Positions 16,571 to 26,200 of a stretch of DNA of 57,703 bases are shown piece by piece. Under the pieces are notes generated by a model. That model saw nothing but the letters and a program-made list of their open reading frames with translations, ran no database searches and was not told where the DNA came from. Positions within the stretch are counted from its first letter, which is position 1, and each line of letters begins with the position of its first letter. The stretch is from DASVVT01 sp036386415 (GTDB taxonomy: Bacteria; Acidobacteriota; Blastocatellia; Pyrinomonadales; Pyrinomonadaceae), in NCBI GenBank assembly GCA_036386415.1, contig DASVVT010000024.1, positions 1 to 57,703 of the forward strand. Direction: 5' to 3'. The translations under genes and the position numbers were made by a program.

Positions 16571-17611
16571 TTGTTTGTGCAGATGCAGATGTGGAACAAT
16601 TTTGTGGCGATGGTTGGCGGTCAGCTTATGACGAGCGTCTGGTTCTGGCAAGACCACGGTCTCAACGTGCTGGAGCGCATCTGGTCTTACGTCAATCACA
16701 AATTCACCATCGGCAACATCAGCGTTTCGCTTTCCAGTCTCGTCTTGGGCGTCCTGATATTTCTGCTCGCGCTGGTCGTCTCTCGCACGCTGCAATCTTA
16801 TCTACAGCGTCGCATGGAGCAGCATGGGAAAATTGATCAGGGTCTACAGTATACGATCTTTCGCCTGGCGCACTACCTGATCATCACCATCGGCGTGCTC
16901 TTTGCCCTGCGGCAGGCTTTCGCTCTCGACCTGACTTCGCTGGCCGTTGTCTTCACGGCTTTATCGGTCGGCATTGGTTTCGGTCTACAGTTCATCGCGG
17001 GCGACATCGCGTCCGGTTTCATACTGCTTTTTGAGCGACCCGTGCGCGTCGGGGACTTCATCACGGTCGCGAGCGACGGTAAACCCGACACGGAAGGCCG
17101 TGTTCAAAGCATCAACCTGCGCACGACCGTGGTCATGACGAATGACCGCATCGCCGTCGTCGTGCCCAACTCGAAACTGGTCAACCAGACGCTGGTCAAC
17201 TGGTCATACGCAGACCGACGCGCGCGCGTCTCGATACCCATCGGCGTCTCTTACGATTCGGATGTGGAGCTAGTCACACGAACACTCCTGCGCGCCGCCG
17301 AAGGCATCAAGTTCGTTATCGACGATCCACCGCCAAGCGTGCAATTCCTTCGCTTCGGCGACTCGTCGCTCGATTTCCGGCTGCTCGTCTGGACGGCCAA
17401 CCCGCGCCGTCATCCGCAGATCAAGAGCGACATCAACTATCGCATCAGACAACTCTTTCTCGAAGAGGGCATCAACATTCCCTCCCCGCAGCACGAAATT
17501 TATATACGCGGCGGCGCTCTCCAACTGAAGACCAGAGGTGACGGCCTTGAATCCGAAGAGCACGTGCTGAAGGAGGAAGAAGAAGATCAGATGGCTGGCT
17601 TACGCCGCTAA
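16571..17611 (+). CDS. Small-conductance mechanosensitive channel, MscS family
   Basis: Inner-membrane channel that opens under hypo-osmotic stress. About 347 residues, with three or four hydrophobic segments before the pore-lining helix and beta domain (GIGFGLQFIAGDIASGFILL; FERPVRVGDFITV; VVPNSKLVNQTLVNWS). The open frame extends to TTG 16472, but that extension begins within 30 bases of the tRNA and looks non-coding. GGAGGT at 16559-16564 precedes TTG 16571, GTG 16577 and ATG 16583; I choose TTG 16571 for spacing, with ATG 16583 as the alternative. The C-terminal tail is highly acidic (SEEHVLKEEEEDQM). Confidence 0.88.
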   Translation: MFVQMQMWNNFVAMVGGQLMTSVWFWQDHGLNVLERIWSYVNHKFTIGNISVSLSSLVLGVLIFLLALVVSRTLQSYLQRRMEQHGKIDQGLQYTIFRLAHYLIITIGVLFALRQAFALDLTSLAVVFTALSVGIGFGLQFIAGDIASGFILLFERPVRVGDFITVASDGKPDTEGRVQSINLRTTVVMTNDRIAVVVPNSKLVNQTLVNWSYADRRARVSIPIGVSYDSDVELVTRTLLRAAEGIKFVIDDPPPSVQFLRFGDSSLDFRLLVWTANPRRHPQIKSDINYRIRQLFLEEGINIPSPQHEIYIRGGALQLKTRGDGLESEEHVLKEEEEDQMAGLRR

Positions 17612-17620
17612 TAAGTCACA

Positions 17621-17650
17621 TTGGACAAAAACCCTTATTCGGTTTAGGCT
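17621..17650 (+). promoter_or_regulatory. Candidate promoter of fadR-fadD
   Basis: TTGGAC (17621-17626) and TAGGCT (17645-17650) with an 18-base spacer. Transcription would start near 17657, immediately before the FadR-like operator at 17663-17680. Confidence 0.45.
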
Positions 17651-17662
17651 AAGGGCGATGAC

Positions 17663-17680
17663 TGAGTGGCTGTTCATTCA
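17663..17680 (+). promoter_or_regulatory. FadR-like operator in front of fadR
   Basis: TGAGTGGCTGTTCATTCA matches the known Bacillus FadR palindrome (TGAATGANTANTCATTCA) at 13 of 16 fixed positions, with a perfect right half TCATTCA. Its place just downstream of the candidate promoter suggests autorepression. Weaker than the site at 29524. Confidence 0.5.
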
Positions 17681-17693
17681 GTCAATCTGTTGC

Positions 17694-17803
17694 CGATTGC
17701 GGAATGCGGATTTCGGATTGACGCTTCGAGAATCTCGCAACTGTTATCTGAGATTGATGATCTCAAATCTTCAATCCGCATTCCGCAATCCGGATTCCGC
17801 AAT
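17694..17803. repeat. Hairpin element H, GCGGAAT/GCGGATT heptamer arms
   Basis: Left arm reads GCGGAAT GCGGATT TCGGATT. The right arm carries AATCCGCATTCCGCAATCCG. It lies between the operator and the fadR start, so it would be transcribed as part of the leader. Confidence 0.8.
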
Positions 17804-17809
17804 TATCTG

Positions 17810-18424
17810 ATGCGCTCAGTTCGTACTCTTCCAGCCACCCGTCCAACGGTCGCCGATAAACGCGAGGCGATTTTGCGCGCCGCGACGCGTGTGTTCGCCG
17901 GTAACGGTTATTTCAACTCGAAGGTCGCAGACATCGCCCGCGCGGCGGGCGTCGCCGACGGAACCGTCTATCTTTATTTCAAGAGCAAAGAGGAGATTCT
18001 ACGCTCGATCTTTGACAGGACGGTGGATGAGGCGATCACGGAGGGGCGCAAGCAGTTGGAAGCCATCGCTGACCCGCGCGAGAAGCTGCGCCGCATCGCG
18101 CATCTTCATCTCGAACGTCTCGGCGCGGATCGCGACCTGGCCGTCGTCTTTCAGGTTGAGCTGCGCGGCTCGACCAAGTTTATGGAGGAGTTCTCGGCGG
18201 CAGGCTTCGCAGAGTACCTGCGTATGATCCGCGCTTCGATTGAGGAGGGGCAGCGCGCGGGTCTCTTTCGGGCTTCGATCAATGCGAAAGTGGCCGCCAA
18301 AATCTTTTTCGGCGCGCTCGACGAGATGGCGACGAACTGGATTCTGTCAAAGCGCCGCTACAAGTTAGCGCCGATGGCCGATCAGGTGCTCGATATTTTC
18401 CTGAGCGGGGTGAGCGCCAGATGA
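17810..18424 (+). CDS. fadR: TetR-family repressor, FadR type (acyl-CoA responsive)
   Basis: 204-residue TetR-family regulator. The DNA-binding helix-turn-helix is at about residues 36-58 (VADIARAAGVADGTVYLYFK), with a C-terminal ligand domain resembling Bacillus FadR (LRGSTKFMEEFS; FFGALDEMATNW). In Bacillus and Thermus such proteins repress fatty-acid degradation genes and release DNA on binding long-chain acyl-CoA. Support for the same role here: the gene overlaps an acyl-CoA ligase gene by four bases (ATGA at 18421-18424), and FadR-like palindromes lie before it and before fadN. The frame is open from GTG 17666, but that codon sits inside the operator and the extra 48 residues are hairpin H, so ATG 17810 is chosen. 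Confidence 0.87.
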   Translation: MRSVRTLPATRPTVADKREAILRAATRVFAGNGYFNSKVADIARAAGVADGTVYLYFKSKEEILRSIFDRTVDEAITEGRKQLEAIADPREKLRRIAHLHLERLGADRDLAVVFQVELRGSTKFMEEFSAAGFAEYLRMIRASIEEGQRAGLFRASINAKVAAKIFFGALDEMATNWILSKRRYKLAPMADQVLDIFLSGVSAR

Positions 18425-20304
18425 AGGCTACGACGACTCAGATGGCGACCAGTGCGGATGCGGTGTCGCGCCGACGCGTGCCGCTGCATGAAGATGAACC
18501 GGCGACGCTGGTCGAAATGTTCGAGCGTGCCGCCCAACATCAAAAAGCTGATGCGCTCAATTACAAACGGGAGGGCGCGTGGCAGGCGATCACTTCCGAG
18601 GAGATGGTCGCGCGCGCGCGCCACATTGCGCTTGGCCTTAACTCGCTCGGCGTGTGCCATGGGATGCGCGTCGGGCTGCTCTCGCAGAACTGTCCCGAAT
18701 GGACGCTCGTCGATGCGGGCTCCCTTTTTGCGGGCGCGGTTGACGTCCCCATCTACACGACGCAGACGCCCTCTCAGGTTCATTACATCCTGAATGATTC
18801 CGGCGCGCGCGTCCTCTTCATTCAAAACATCGCGGCCTTTGAGCGTATTAAAGATGTGATTCAAGAATGCGCGGCGCTTGAGCACCTCATCTTCTTTGAG
18901 CCGGAGGGCGCTCAGAGTGCGCAGCCAACGAACTGGCTCGCGCTCTCGGAGCTTGAAGACAGGGGGCGCAAGCTCGAACTAGAGCAGCCCTGGCTCGCGG
19001 AGGAGTTGAAGCGCGCCGTCTCCTCGGAAGACCTCGCCACGATCATCTACACTTCGGGGACGACGGGCGAGCCCAAAGGCGTGATGCTCACGCACGCGAA
19101 CCTCGTCTCGAACCTGATCGACTCCAGCGGGCATCTCTCGTTCTCCGTCGAAGACATCGCGCTCTCCGTGCTGCCGCTCTCGCATGTGCTCGAACGCCTC
19201 GCCATGTACATGTACATATTTCATGGCATGAGCGTCTACTACGCCGAATCGCTCGAAAAGCTCGGCGACAATTTCCGCGAGGTGCGCCCCACAGTGTTCG
19301 TCGGCGTGCCGCGCCTGTTCGAGAAGATTTACGCGCGCATCAAAGAAAAGGCTGCTTCGGAAGGGAAGATGAAAGCCGCAGTGCTCGCCTGGGCGGTCGG
19401 TGTGGGCAAGGACTACGCGCGACACCTCCTCAATCACCAGCGGATGCCGCCCATGCTCGCCTGCAAACAGAGGCTCGCTTCGCGCCTCGTCTTTTCCAAG
19501 TGGCGTGCGGCCTTGGGCGGGCGGGCGCGCCTCTTCGTCTCCGGCGGCGCGGCGCTCTCCGAAGAGATCGGCTACATCTTCGCGGGTGCTGGCCTGCCCA
19601 TCGTGCAGGGCTACGGCCTGACGGAGACTTCGCCCGTCATCTCCGCCGGAACGCTCGAAGATAATCGCATCGGCACGGTGGGCCGCCCCATCCGTAATGT
19701 AGAAGTTCGTATAGCACCCGACGGCGAGATAGAGACGCGCGGGCCGAACATCATGCGCGGGTACTACAACAAGCCGGAAGAGACAGCGAAGGTCTTCACC
19801 GCCGACGGCTGGTTCAAGACGGGCGACATCGGCACACTCGACGCAGATGGATTCCTGCGCATCACGGATCGCAAGAAAGAGTTGTTCAAGACTTCCGGCG
19901 GCAAGTACATCGCGCCGCAGCCCATCGAACAGCGCATCAAGGCATCGCGCTTCGTCAACCAGGTCGTGCTCATCGGCAACGAGCGCAAATTCCCCGCCGC
20001 CCTAATCGTGCCCGACTGGGAGCAGCTACGATCCTATGCGGAGCTGAAAGGCATAGAGGCACGCACGCCCGCAGAGATGATCCGCCACCCGCGCATTCTT
20101 GATCTTTTTCAACGCCAGGTTGATGCCCTCACGCCCGATCTGGCGCAGTACGAGCGCGTCAAGCGCATCGCGCTGCTTGAGCACGAGCTGACCATCGACA
20201 GCGGCGAATTGACGCCGACGCTCAAGGTCAAGCGCCGTGTGGTAGACGAAAAATATAGAGACATCATTGATCGTCTGTACGAAGAAGCAGAAGCGGCGAC
20301 ATGA
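18421..20304 (+). CDS. fadD: Long-chain fatty acid-CoA ligase (FadD15-like)
   Basis: Adenylate-forming enzyme that activates fatty acids to acyl-CoA, the entry step of beta-oxidation. The 627 residues have the AMP-binding motif YTSGTTGEPKG (210-220), a VPRLFEKIYARI segment, QGYGLTETSP, and the hinge GWFKTGDIGTLDADGFLRIT followed by DRKKELFKTSGGKYI. These features place it with the FACL/FadD15 group. Translation is coupled to fadR by the ATGA overlap, so the enzyme that makes the effector is co-expressed with its sensor. The fadN-fadA-fadE genes about 9 kb away supply the downstream steps. Confidence 0.92.
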   Translation: MKATTTQMATSADAVSRRRVPLHEDEPATLVEMFERAAQHQKADALNYKREGAWQAITSEEMVARARHIALGLNSLGVCHGMRVGLLSQNCPEWTLVDAGSLFAGAVDVPIYTTQTPSQVHYILNDSGARVLFIQNIAAFERIKDVIQECAALEHLIFFEPEGAQSAQPTNWLALSELEDRGRKLELEQPWLAEELKRAVSSEDLATIIYTSGTTGEPKGVMLTHANLVSNLIDSSGHLSFSVEDIALSVLPLSHVLERLAMYMYIFHGMSVYYAESLEKLGDNFREVRPTVFVGVPRLFEKIYARIKEKAASEGKMKAAVLAWAVGVGKDYARHLLNHQRMPPMLACKQRLASRLVFSKWRAALGGRARLFVSGGAALSEEIGYIFAGAGLPIVQGYGLTETSPVISAGTLEDNRIGTVGRPIRNVEVRIAPDGEIETRGPNIMRGYYNKPEETAKVFTADGWFKTGDIGTLDADGFLRITDRKKELFKTSGGKYIAPQPIEQRIKASRFVNQVVLIGNERKFPAALIVPDWEQLRSYAELKGIEARTPAEMIRHPRILDLFQRQVDALTPDLAQYERVKRIALLEHELTIDSGELTPTLKVKRRVVDEKYRDIIDRLYEEAEAAT

Positions 20305-20472
20305 AATAGCAAGCCTGTTCCGGTCAGGAAGAGCGGAGCAAAAGGCTCGCCGTCCTGACCTCTGGAAACAACTCGCCTGCTGTGATTCAACCGACACCAT
20401 CTCTCAGGTTGAAAACAATGGCTTGACACGCCTCGCGTCCGGTTCACTTCGCGATCTTATATAGATTGCAGA

Positions 20473-20596
20473 ATAAAAGTAGGCGGGGGACGATCCACGA
20501 AGCAACACGAAACGACACGAAGGGAGGGGCTCTTTCGTGTTGCTTCGTGTCGAGCGCGTGGATCGTTCTCCGTCCTCTTTTGATTGCGTCTGGGTA
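20473..20596. repeat. Hairpin element E2, GATCCACGAAGCAA arms
   Basis: Left arm ACGATCCACGAAGCAACACG, right arm TTTCGTGTTGCTTCGTGTCG, and GTGGATCGT. Ends with the same CCGTCCTCTTTTGATTGC tail as E1 and abuts the stop codon of the WD40 gene. The rest of 20305-20472 holds a short inverted pair around GGTCAGGA/TCCTGACC (about 20313 and 20355), a possible terminator for fadD. Confidence 0.8.
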
Positions 20597-22135
20597 TTAC
20601 TTGATGTTGGAATCTGGCCTTAACACTTCCCAGAGCAACACGTTGCTATTTTCCATTCCGGTCGTGGCGAGACTCTTTCCGTCCGGGCTGAAGGTCGCGG
20701 GAGAGCGCGCTTCCTCCAATGTTCCGATCACTTCTCCGCTTTTGACATCCATCAGCCTCACCATCTTGCGGCTCGATGTCATCAGAAGGCTTCCGTCCGG
20801 GCTAAAAGCTATCTCTTCTATATCGAACATCCGGTCGCTGAAAAATTCTCGTGTGAAGCCTTTAACCGTCATCGCAGCTCTTAACTTCCCGGTTGCGACC
20901 GTCCACAATTTGATCGTGTGCTCGCCGTCTGAGCCCGAGTTGTCCAGTGTCGCAAGCATCGCGCCGTCAGGGCTGAAGATGGCTTTGAAAACGATTCCAC
21001 CGTTTGGGAGGGTGGCGTTTAGTTTCGCGGTCGCGACCGTCCACAACTTTGTCTTTCCTTCGCTGCTTGCCGTCACCAACAGATGACCGTCCGGGCTGAA
21101 GCTCATCGAATTGATAAACGACAGGTGGCTGCACGCCATATCTTCCTGCGTTCTACGGGCGGCTTCATCTATCAGCGTCGCACGCAACTGGCCTGTCTCT
21201 GCGTCCCGCAATTGCACGTAAACATAAGGGGCTGTTCCACTGACCACGGCCACCGTTCGATTATCCGGGCTGAAGACTAATTGACCTGCGCCGACACCGG
21301 AGGAGCAACACTTCCCTGAAGGAGCGGTCAGGTCATACCCGTCAAGTCTCGTTTTCAATTGTCCCGTTGTCGTGTCCCACAATTTTGGAACCCCGTTTCC
21401 ATTCTCTGTGCCCGCGATGCGTCCGTCTGGACTGAGCTGAGCGCTCGTGTAGGGATCAGGTCTTGGCGGGTTAGCTGTACTCATAAACTTCCAGAAAGCT
21501 TTAAGCCCTGGCTGTCCGGGCTCGCCTTGTTGCAGGGTCGCTTTTAATCGTCCCGTCTGCGTGTCCCACAGCTTGGCCGCCTTTCCCTTATGCCCCGTCA
21601 AGAGCGTCAGCCCGTCGGGGCTGAAGGCTATGGTATAGAAGCTCTGCTCGTTAACTACTTTCGTCATCAATTGGAGCGTCTTCGTGTTCCACAGGCTCAA
21701 CGTCCGGTCACTAAACCCATGCGTCGCGAGGATGCGTCCGTCCGGGCTGAAGATCACATGATAGCCCCGCTCGGCTTTCTGAGCGAAGAACGTGGCCTGC
21801 AACTTTCCGGTCATGGCGTCCCACAATTTCACAGTCCTGTCTAAGCTGCCTGTCGCTAGGGTTCGACCGTCTGGACTGAAGACGACCACAACCGTGGGCT
21901 TTGTATGTCCGCCCAAGCGCGCGCGCAGACGCAACGCGAGCGCCCCTTTCTGCGTCGCCGTGAGCTGGTTCTGCTCAATAGTTTGTTGAGGGGCACGAGT
22001 TCGTGCGATTAATGTCGCCCCGTCATGTGTTGTATAGCTTCCATGAGCAGCGACTATCATAAGACATAGGTTCAGCGCATGTGCGATCATCAACCGCACG
22101 GCGCTTGATAATGGAAACAGGTAAAGATTGCGCAT
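20597..22135 (-). CDS. Exported WD40 beta-propeller protein
   Basis: 512 residues. The N-terminus is a signal peptide or anchor (MRNLYLFPLSSAVRLMIAHA and on to about residue 33). The rest is a series of WD40-type blades: FSPDG or close variants occur nine times, each usually followed 20-25 residues later by a KLWD/KLW-type strand. One or two seven-bladed propellers are plausible. Such proteins are scaffolds; no enzymatic motif is seen. The frame is open to 22264, but GGGGGAGAGG lies six bases before ATG 22135, which starts the signal peptide. Two Cys in KCCSSG lie in a longer loop between blades. Partner unknown. Confidence 0.8.
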   Translation of the reverse strand: MRNLYLFPLSSAVRLMIAHALNLCLMIVAAHGSYTTHDGATLIARTRAPQQTIEQNQLTATQKGALALRLRARLGGHTKPTVVVVFSPDGRTLATGSLDRTVKLWDAMTGKLQATFFAQKAERGYHVIFSPDGRILATHGFSDRTLSLWNTKTLQLMTKVVNEQSFYTIAFSPDGLTLLTGHKGKAAKLWDTQTGRLKATLQQGEPGQPGLKAFWKFMSTANPPRPDPYTSAQLSPDGRIAGTENGNGVPKLWDTTTGQLKTRLDGYDLTAPSGKCCSSGVGAGQLVFSPDNRTVAVVSGTAPYVYVQLRDAETGQLRATLIDEAARRTQEDMACSHLSFINSMSFSPDGHLLVTASSEGKTKLWTVATAKLNATLPNGGIVFKAIFSPDGAMLATLDNSGSDGEHTIKLWTVATGKLRAAMTVKGFTREFFSDRMFDIEEIAFSPDGSLLMTSSRKMVRLMDVKSGEVIGTLEEARSPATFSPDGKSLATTGMENSNVLLWEVLRPDSNIK

Positions 22136-22405
22136 CTGATCCTCTCCCCCTGGCGATGATTGAGGTGGCGCGCGCCGAAGAATGCCGGACAGGCGTCTCC
22201 CATCCCTGACGTGCGCTTGAGAACCTGAAGCGTAGCCACAATCTTCAAGAACGTGTCGCAGCAATGTGACACTTAACGAATTGTCATACCGGATTCCGAA
22301 GAGAAAGATTGGCCGAGGGCGAGCCCTATCGTGGCCTCCTGCGCCGTACCTGCGCTACACTACTCAAACAATAATTTAAGAGGCAAACAGTTTTCACCGG
22401 AGAAC

Positions 22406-23110
22406 ATGAAGAACGAAGAGGAGCGTCAACTGCTCATCATCAAGCGTGTCCACGAGGAGGGACGCAACATTCGCTCATTCGACATGCTGCCGGAAAGCGC
22501 GGCTGATGCGCATGGGCTAGAGTTCGTGCCCGGACAGGTAGCCGTACTGCAAGTGGCGGATGAGCCACCCTCTTACTTCGCTTTCGCGAGCGCGCCGGAA
22601 GATGCAGAGCTTGAATTTCTCGTCAAGCGAGGCGGCGGCACAAGCGGCCACCTCTTCGAGATGGGCGAGGGCAACCTGGTCTCGCTCGTTAAGATAGTCG
22701 GGCACGGCTTTGCGCTTCACGAGCAGAAGGGCAAAGACCTCGTCTTTGTCGCGATGGGCACGGGGGTCGCGCCCCTGCGCTCCGCCCTGCGACATGTCCT
22801 CCGGCATCCAGGCGATTTCGGCCAGCTCGTCGTGCTCTACGGCGCGCGCACCCCCGACGATTTCTGTTATCGCGGCGAGACGGAAAGCTGGGAAGCGGCG
22901 GGCGTGGAGCTGCGCCAGGTCATCTCACGCCCGGACGGGCACGACTGGTCTGGCCCGACGGGCTATGTTCAGTCGCTACTCGAACACGTCCTGCCCGATC
23001 TACACGCTCCCGTCGCGCTCATCTGTGGCTCCTCAGAGATGATCGGACAGACACGCGACCGGCTGCAACAGATGGGATTCGCGCCGGAAGCGATCCTGAC
23101 CAACTATTAA
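22406..23110 (+). CDS. Ferredoxin-NADP reductase-like FAD/NAD-binding protein
   Basis: 234 residues with the FNR fold: an N-terminal FAD domain (LEFVPGQVAVLQV; YFAFASAP in the place of the flavin-binding RxYS motif) and a C-terminal NAD(P) domain (VFVAMGTGVAPLRS; VVLYGARTPDDFCY; ALICGSSEMI). The Arg of RxYS is not conserved, as in some PyrK/hydrogenase-gamma-like members, so the flavin grip may differ. No ferredoxin domain is fused, so it must pass electrons to or from a separate partner. The ORF opens at 22331, but CGGAGA lies seven bases before ATG 22406. Neighbours give no pathway clue. Confidence 0.78.
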   Translation: MKNEEERQLLIIKRVHEEGRNIRSFDMLPESAADAHGLEFVPGQVAVLQVADEPPSYFAFASAPEDAELEFLVKRGGGTSGHLFEMGEGNLVSLVKIVGHGFALHEQKGKDLVFVAMGTGVAPLRSALRHVLRHPGDFGQLVVLYGARTPDDFCYRGETESWEAAGVELRQVISRPDGHDWSGPTGYVQSLLEHVLPDLHAPVALICGSSEMIGQTRDRLQQMGFAPEAILTNY

Positions 23111-23118
23111 AAAGAACA

Positions 23119-23211
23119 TCAAACGCAAAGGACGCAAAGTGGAAGACGCAAAGGATGAGAAACGCATCTCCTTTGCGTCTTGCGGCTTCTTTGCGTCCTT
23201 TGCGTTTAAAT
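23119..23211. repeat. Hairpin element D2, GCAAAGGAC arms
   Basis: Left arm AACGCAAAGGACGCAAAG, right arm CTTTGCGTCCTTTGCGTTT. It lies between two convergent genes. The minus-strand kinase gene reads through its edge, taking TAA from ATTTAAACG. Confidence 0.85.
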
Positions 23212-26200
23212 CTCTTCTTCTCCTACCCTCAACTGAGATGCTTCGGTGTCGGTGCGGCGCGCGACTGCCGGATTGTTCGTCTCTTCCAGAAGCGCAGTGA
23301 AACGCGGGTCGCGCCGTAGACAGTCCAGTTGCGGGTCAACGCCGAGCCAGACCAGCCGCGCGTCGCGTATCGAGAGAGCGCGCTCCAGTTCTGTGAAAGC
23401 GCGCTCCTTGTCGCCCAGGTTGCAGTACACCGCTGCGAGCAGGTAAGGCGACACGTAGCGCGCAGCCGCCATCTGTTCAATCTCCTCAAGGAGCGCATCA
23501 GCCTTCTCGCGTCTGCCCGCAGATGCGTAAGCGGATGCGAGCCAGGCGAGCGTGTATGGGGTTCTGCCCAGCACCTCGACGGCCTTTCGTCCCGCTTTAA
23601 TGGCTTCCTCAAACTGCTTCATGTGTAACAGCACCACGCATAGAAAGATGAGCCCCAATCCGTAACGCGGCTCTTCGCGAGCCAGTTTGCGTACGGCCTC
23701 CGCCGCTTCCTCATAATGTCGCCCATGATAATAAGTCCAGCTCAAAGCGTGTTGAACGATGGGCGTGAGCGGATCGAGTTCGAGCGCGCGGCTCACCTGT
23801 GCGAGAGCTTCATCAAAGCGCCCCGCCATCCCCAGAAAGTAGCAGTACCACAGCCGCCCCATCACGTAGTTGGGGTTAAGCTCAACCGCGCGGCTCAGGT
23901 GGCGTTCGGCCAGCTCCCAATCAAAATCATGCATGAGCGTGGCGAAACCAAGCGCGGCGTAGCCCTCGGAGAGCGTCTCGTCGAGCGTGACAGCCTTCAG
24001 CGCGGCCTCTTTAGCCGCCGCCGAAGTTTCGCTGAAAGGCAGAACGGCATAGACGCCGAGCCAGTTGTAGTAATCGGCGATCCCTGCGTAGGCGAGCGCG
24101 TAATCGGGGGCATAGGCGACGGCCTGGTTGTAACAGACCAGAGCCTTCGCGAATCCCTCTTCCGTGAACGTGTTCCAGTAGTAGCGCCCACGCAGGTAGG
24201 CTTCAAACGCTTCCGGGTTATTCGTCCCTTGCTTCTTGAGCTGTTGGTGTTCATGGCCTGAGAGATGCGGGACGAGCGCGCCTGCGACCTGCGCCGAGAT
24301 GGAATCTTCAAGTTGGAGCACGTCTGCCGAATGTTCGTCGAACTGTGCGGCCCAGCGCGTGGCGCTTTCACTGACGTTGAGAAGCTGCGCGGTGACCCGA
24401 ATCCTGTCGCCGACGCGGCGTAGATGGCCGTCAACGACGTAGTCAGCATTGAGCTCGCGGCCTGCGGCCAATGGGTCTGTATCATCTTTGCTGTAGCGCA
24501 GGACGCTGCTCGTCGGGCGCACGCGCAGGCTGCGTATGCTGCTGAGGCGCGTAATCAAGGCGTCTGCCAGCCCGATGCCCAGATAGTCGTCGCCGGTGGT
24601 ATCGGACGCCGAGCGGTTGAGCACTTTGAGCGGCAGGACTGCAACCACCTTCTCGCCCGTGGCGGGGGCGCTCGTCATGGGACGCGTGCGCGCCCCCACT
24701 TTCTCTCTGCTGCTGGCTGCTTGAGCCGAAGAGGTCTCTCTGACGACGAAGTGCGGCGCAGCCGGGTTATGCGTCCGGCGCAGCAGCTCAATAAAGCGCG
24801 AGTCGGCGCGAAGGCTCTCGAACTGCGGCTCGACGCCGAGCCAGACGACCCACGGCTCGCCATCTGTGACGCTCTGTTCAAGCAATTCCAAGGCACGCTC
24901 GCGCTCGCCTAAGTGTAGATGAATGAGGGCGCGGTGATACGGCGTGACGTATCGCTGGGGAGCCATCTCCTCCAATTGTGCGAGCACGCGCCGCGCTTTA
25001 TCAGTGCGTCCGGCTTCAGCATAGGCAGCACCCCGCGCGGCCAGGTTGAGCGGGATTTCGCCGCCTAATTTAACGGCCTTCTTCGCCGCATCGAGCGCTT
25101 CATCCAATGCGCCTGTGCGTCGCAGCGCCCAACTCAGAGCGAAGTATGCCGGAGAGTAGTTCGCATCGCTGCGGAGCAGGGCGTGTCCTTGCTTGATGCT
25201 CTCCTCAAAGCGCCCAGCCTGGTAGAGACACCACTGGCGGTTGTAAGCGTTGAAAGGGTTAAGCGGGTCTAGCTCGCACGCGGTCTGCAACTGCGCGTCC
25301 GCCTCACGAAAGCGCCCTTCCATGGCGAGCTGGCAGCCGTACCAGACGTGTGCCATGGGGTAGTTCGGATTAAGCTCGATGGCGCGACGAAAGTGGACTC
25401 CGGCGGTCTCCCACTGCGATGCGTGTCCGAGCAGGGCGAAGCCGAGCGCCGTGTATGCTTCGGCGAGCGTGTCGTCCAGTTCGACGGCGCGGCGCGCAGC
25501 CTCACGCGCCGCCGCGAGGCATTCGGCGGGAGGCTGTATGCTGAAGATCGCGAGCCAGCCGTAATACTCTGCGATGGCGGCATACGCGGCGGCGTATCCG
25601 GAATCGAGCGTGACCGCACGTTGGTAGTAGTTGATGGCCTTGGCGAAGTTCTCTTCGGTCAGCAGGTTCCAGTGATAGCGCCCGCGCAGGTAGGCTTCAA
25701 ACGCTTCCGCGTTATCCGTCCCGCGTTTTTTGAGCTGTTCACGTTCGTCGCCCGAAAGCTGCGGCAGCAGAGAGCACGCCACCTGCTCGGAGATCGAGTC
25801 TTCAAGCTGAAGCACGTCCGCCATCTTTTCATCGAACCGGCCAGCCCAGCGCGTCGCCCCCTCGCCGACGCTCAAAAGCTGCGCCGTGACACGCAGCGTC
25901 TCGCCGACGCGCCGTATATTACCGTCGACGATAAAGTCTACGGCCAGCTCCTGTCCGGCCACGAGCGGATCGTCCGCTTGACTGTAGCGCAGGACGCTGC
26001 TCGTCGGGCGCACGATAAAACGCCGCACGTTCGACAAACGCGTAATCAAGGCATCGGCCAGCCCTACGCCCAGGTATTCATCTCCCGTGTCATCCTTCTT
26101 GGGCGCGCCGATCAGCTTGAAGGGCAGGACGGCGAATGAGATGCCTTCCGGGCGCGCCCCCTCGCTCGATATATTGGACGCTGGTGTGCGCCTGTTCGGA

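Noticed and set aside
17666..17809. GTG-started N-terminal extension of fadR
   Set aside because: The GTG lies inside the operator and the stretch is hairpin H; ATG 17810 begins the normal TetR domain.
20466..21086. Plus-strand open frame opposite the WD40 gene
   Set aside because: Repeated PSGLK-type segments are the antisense of the FSPDG repeats.
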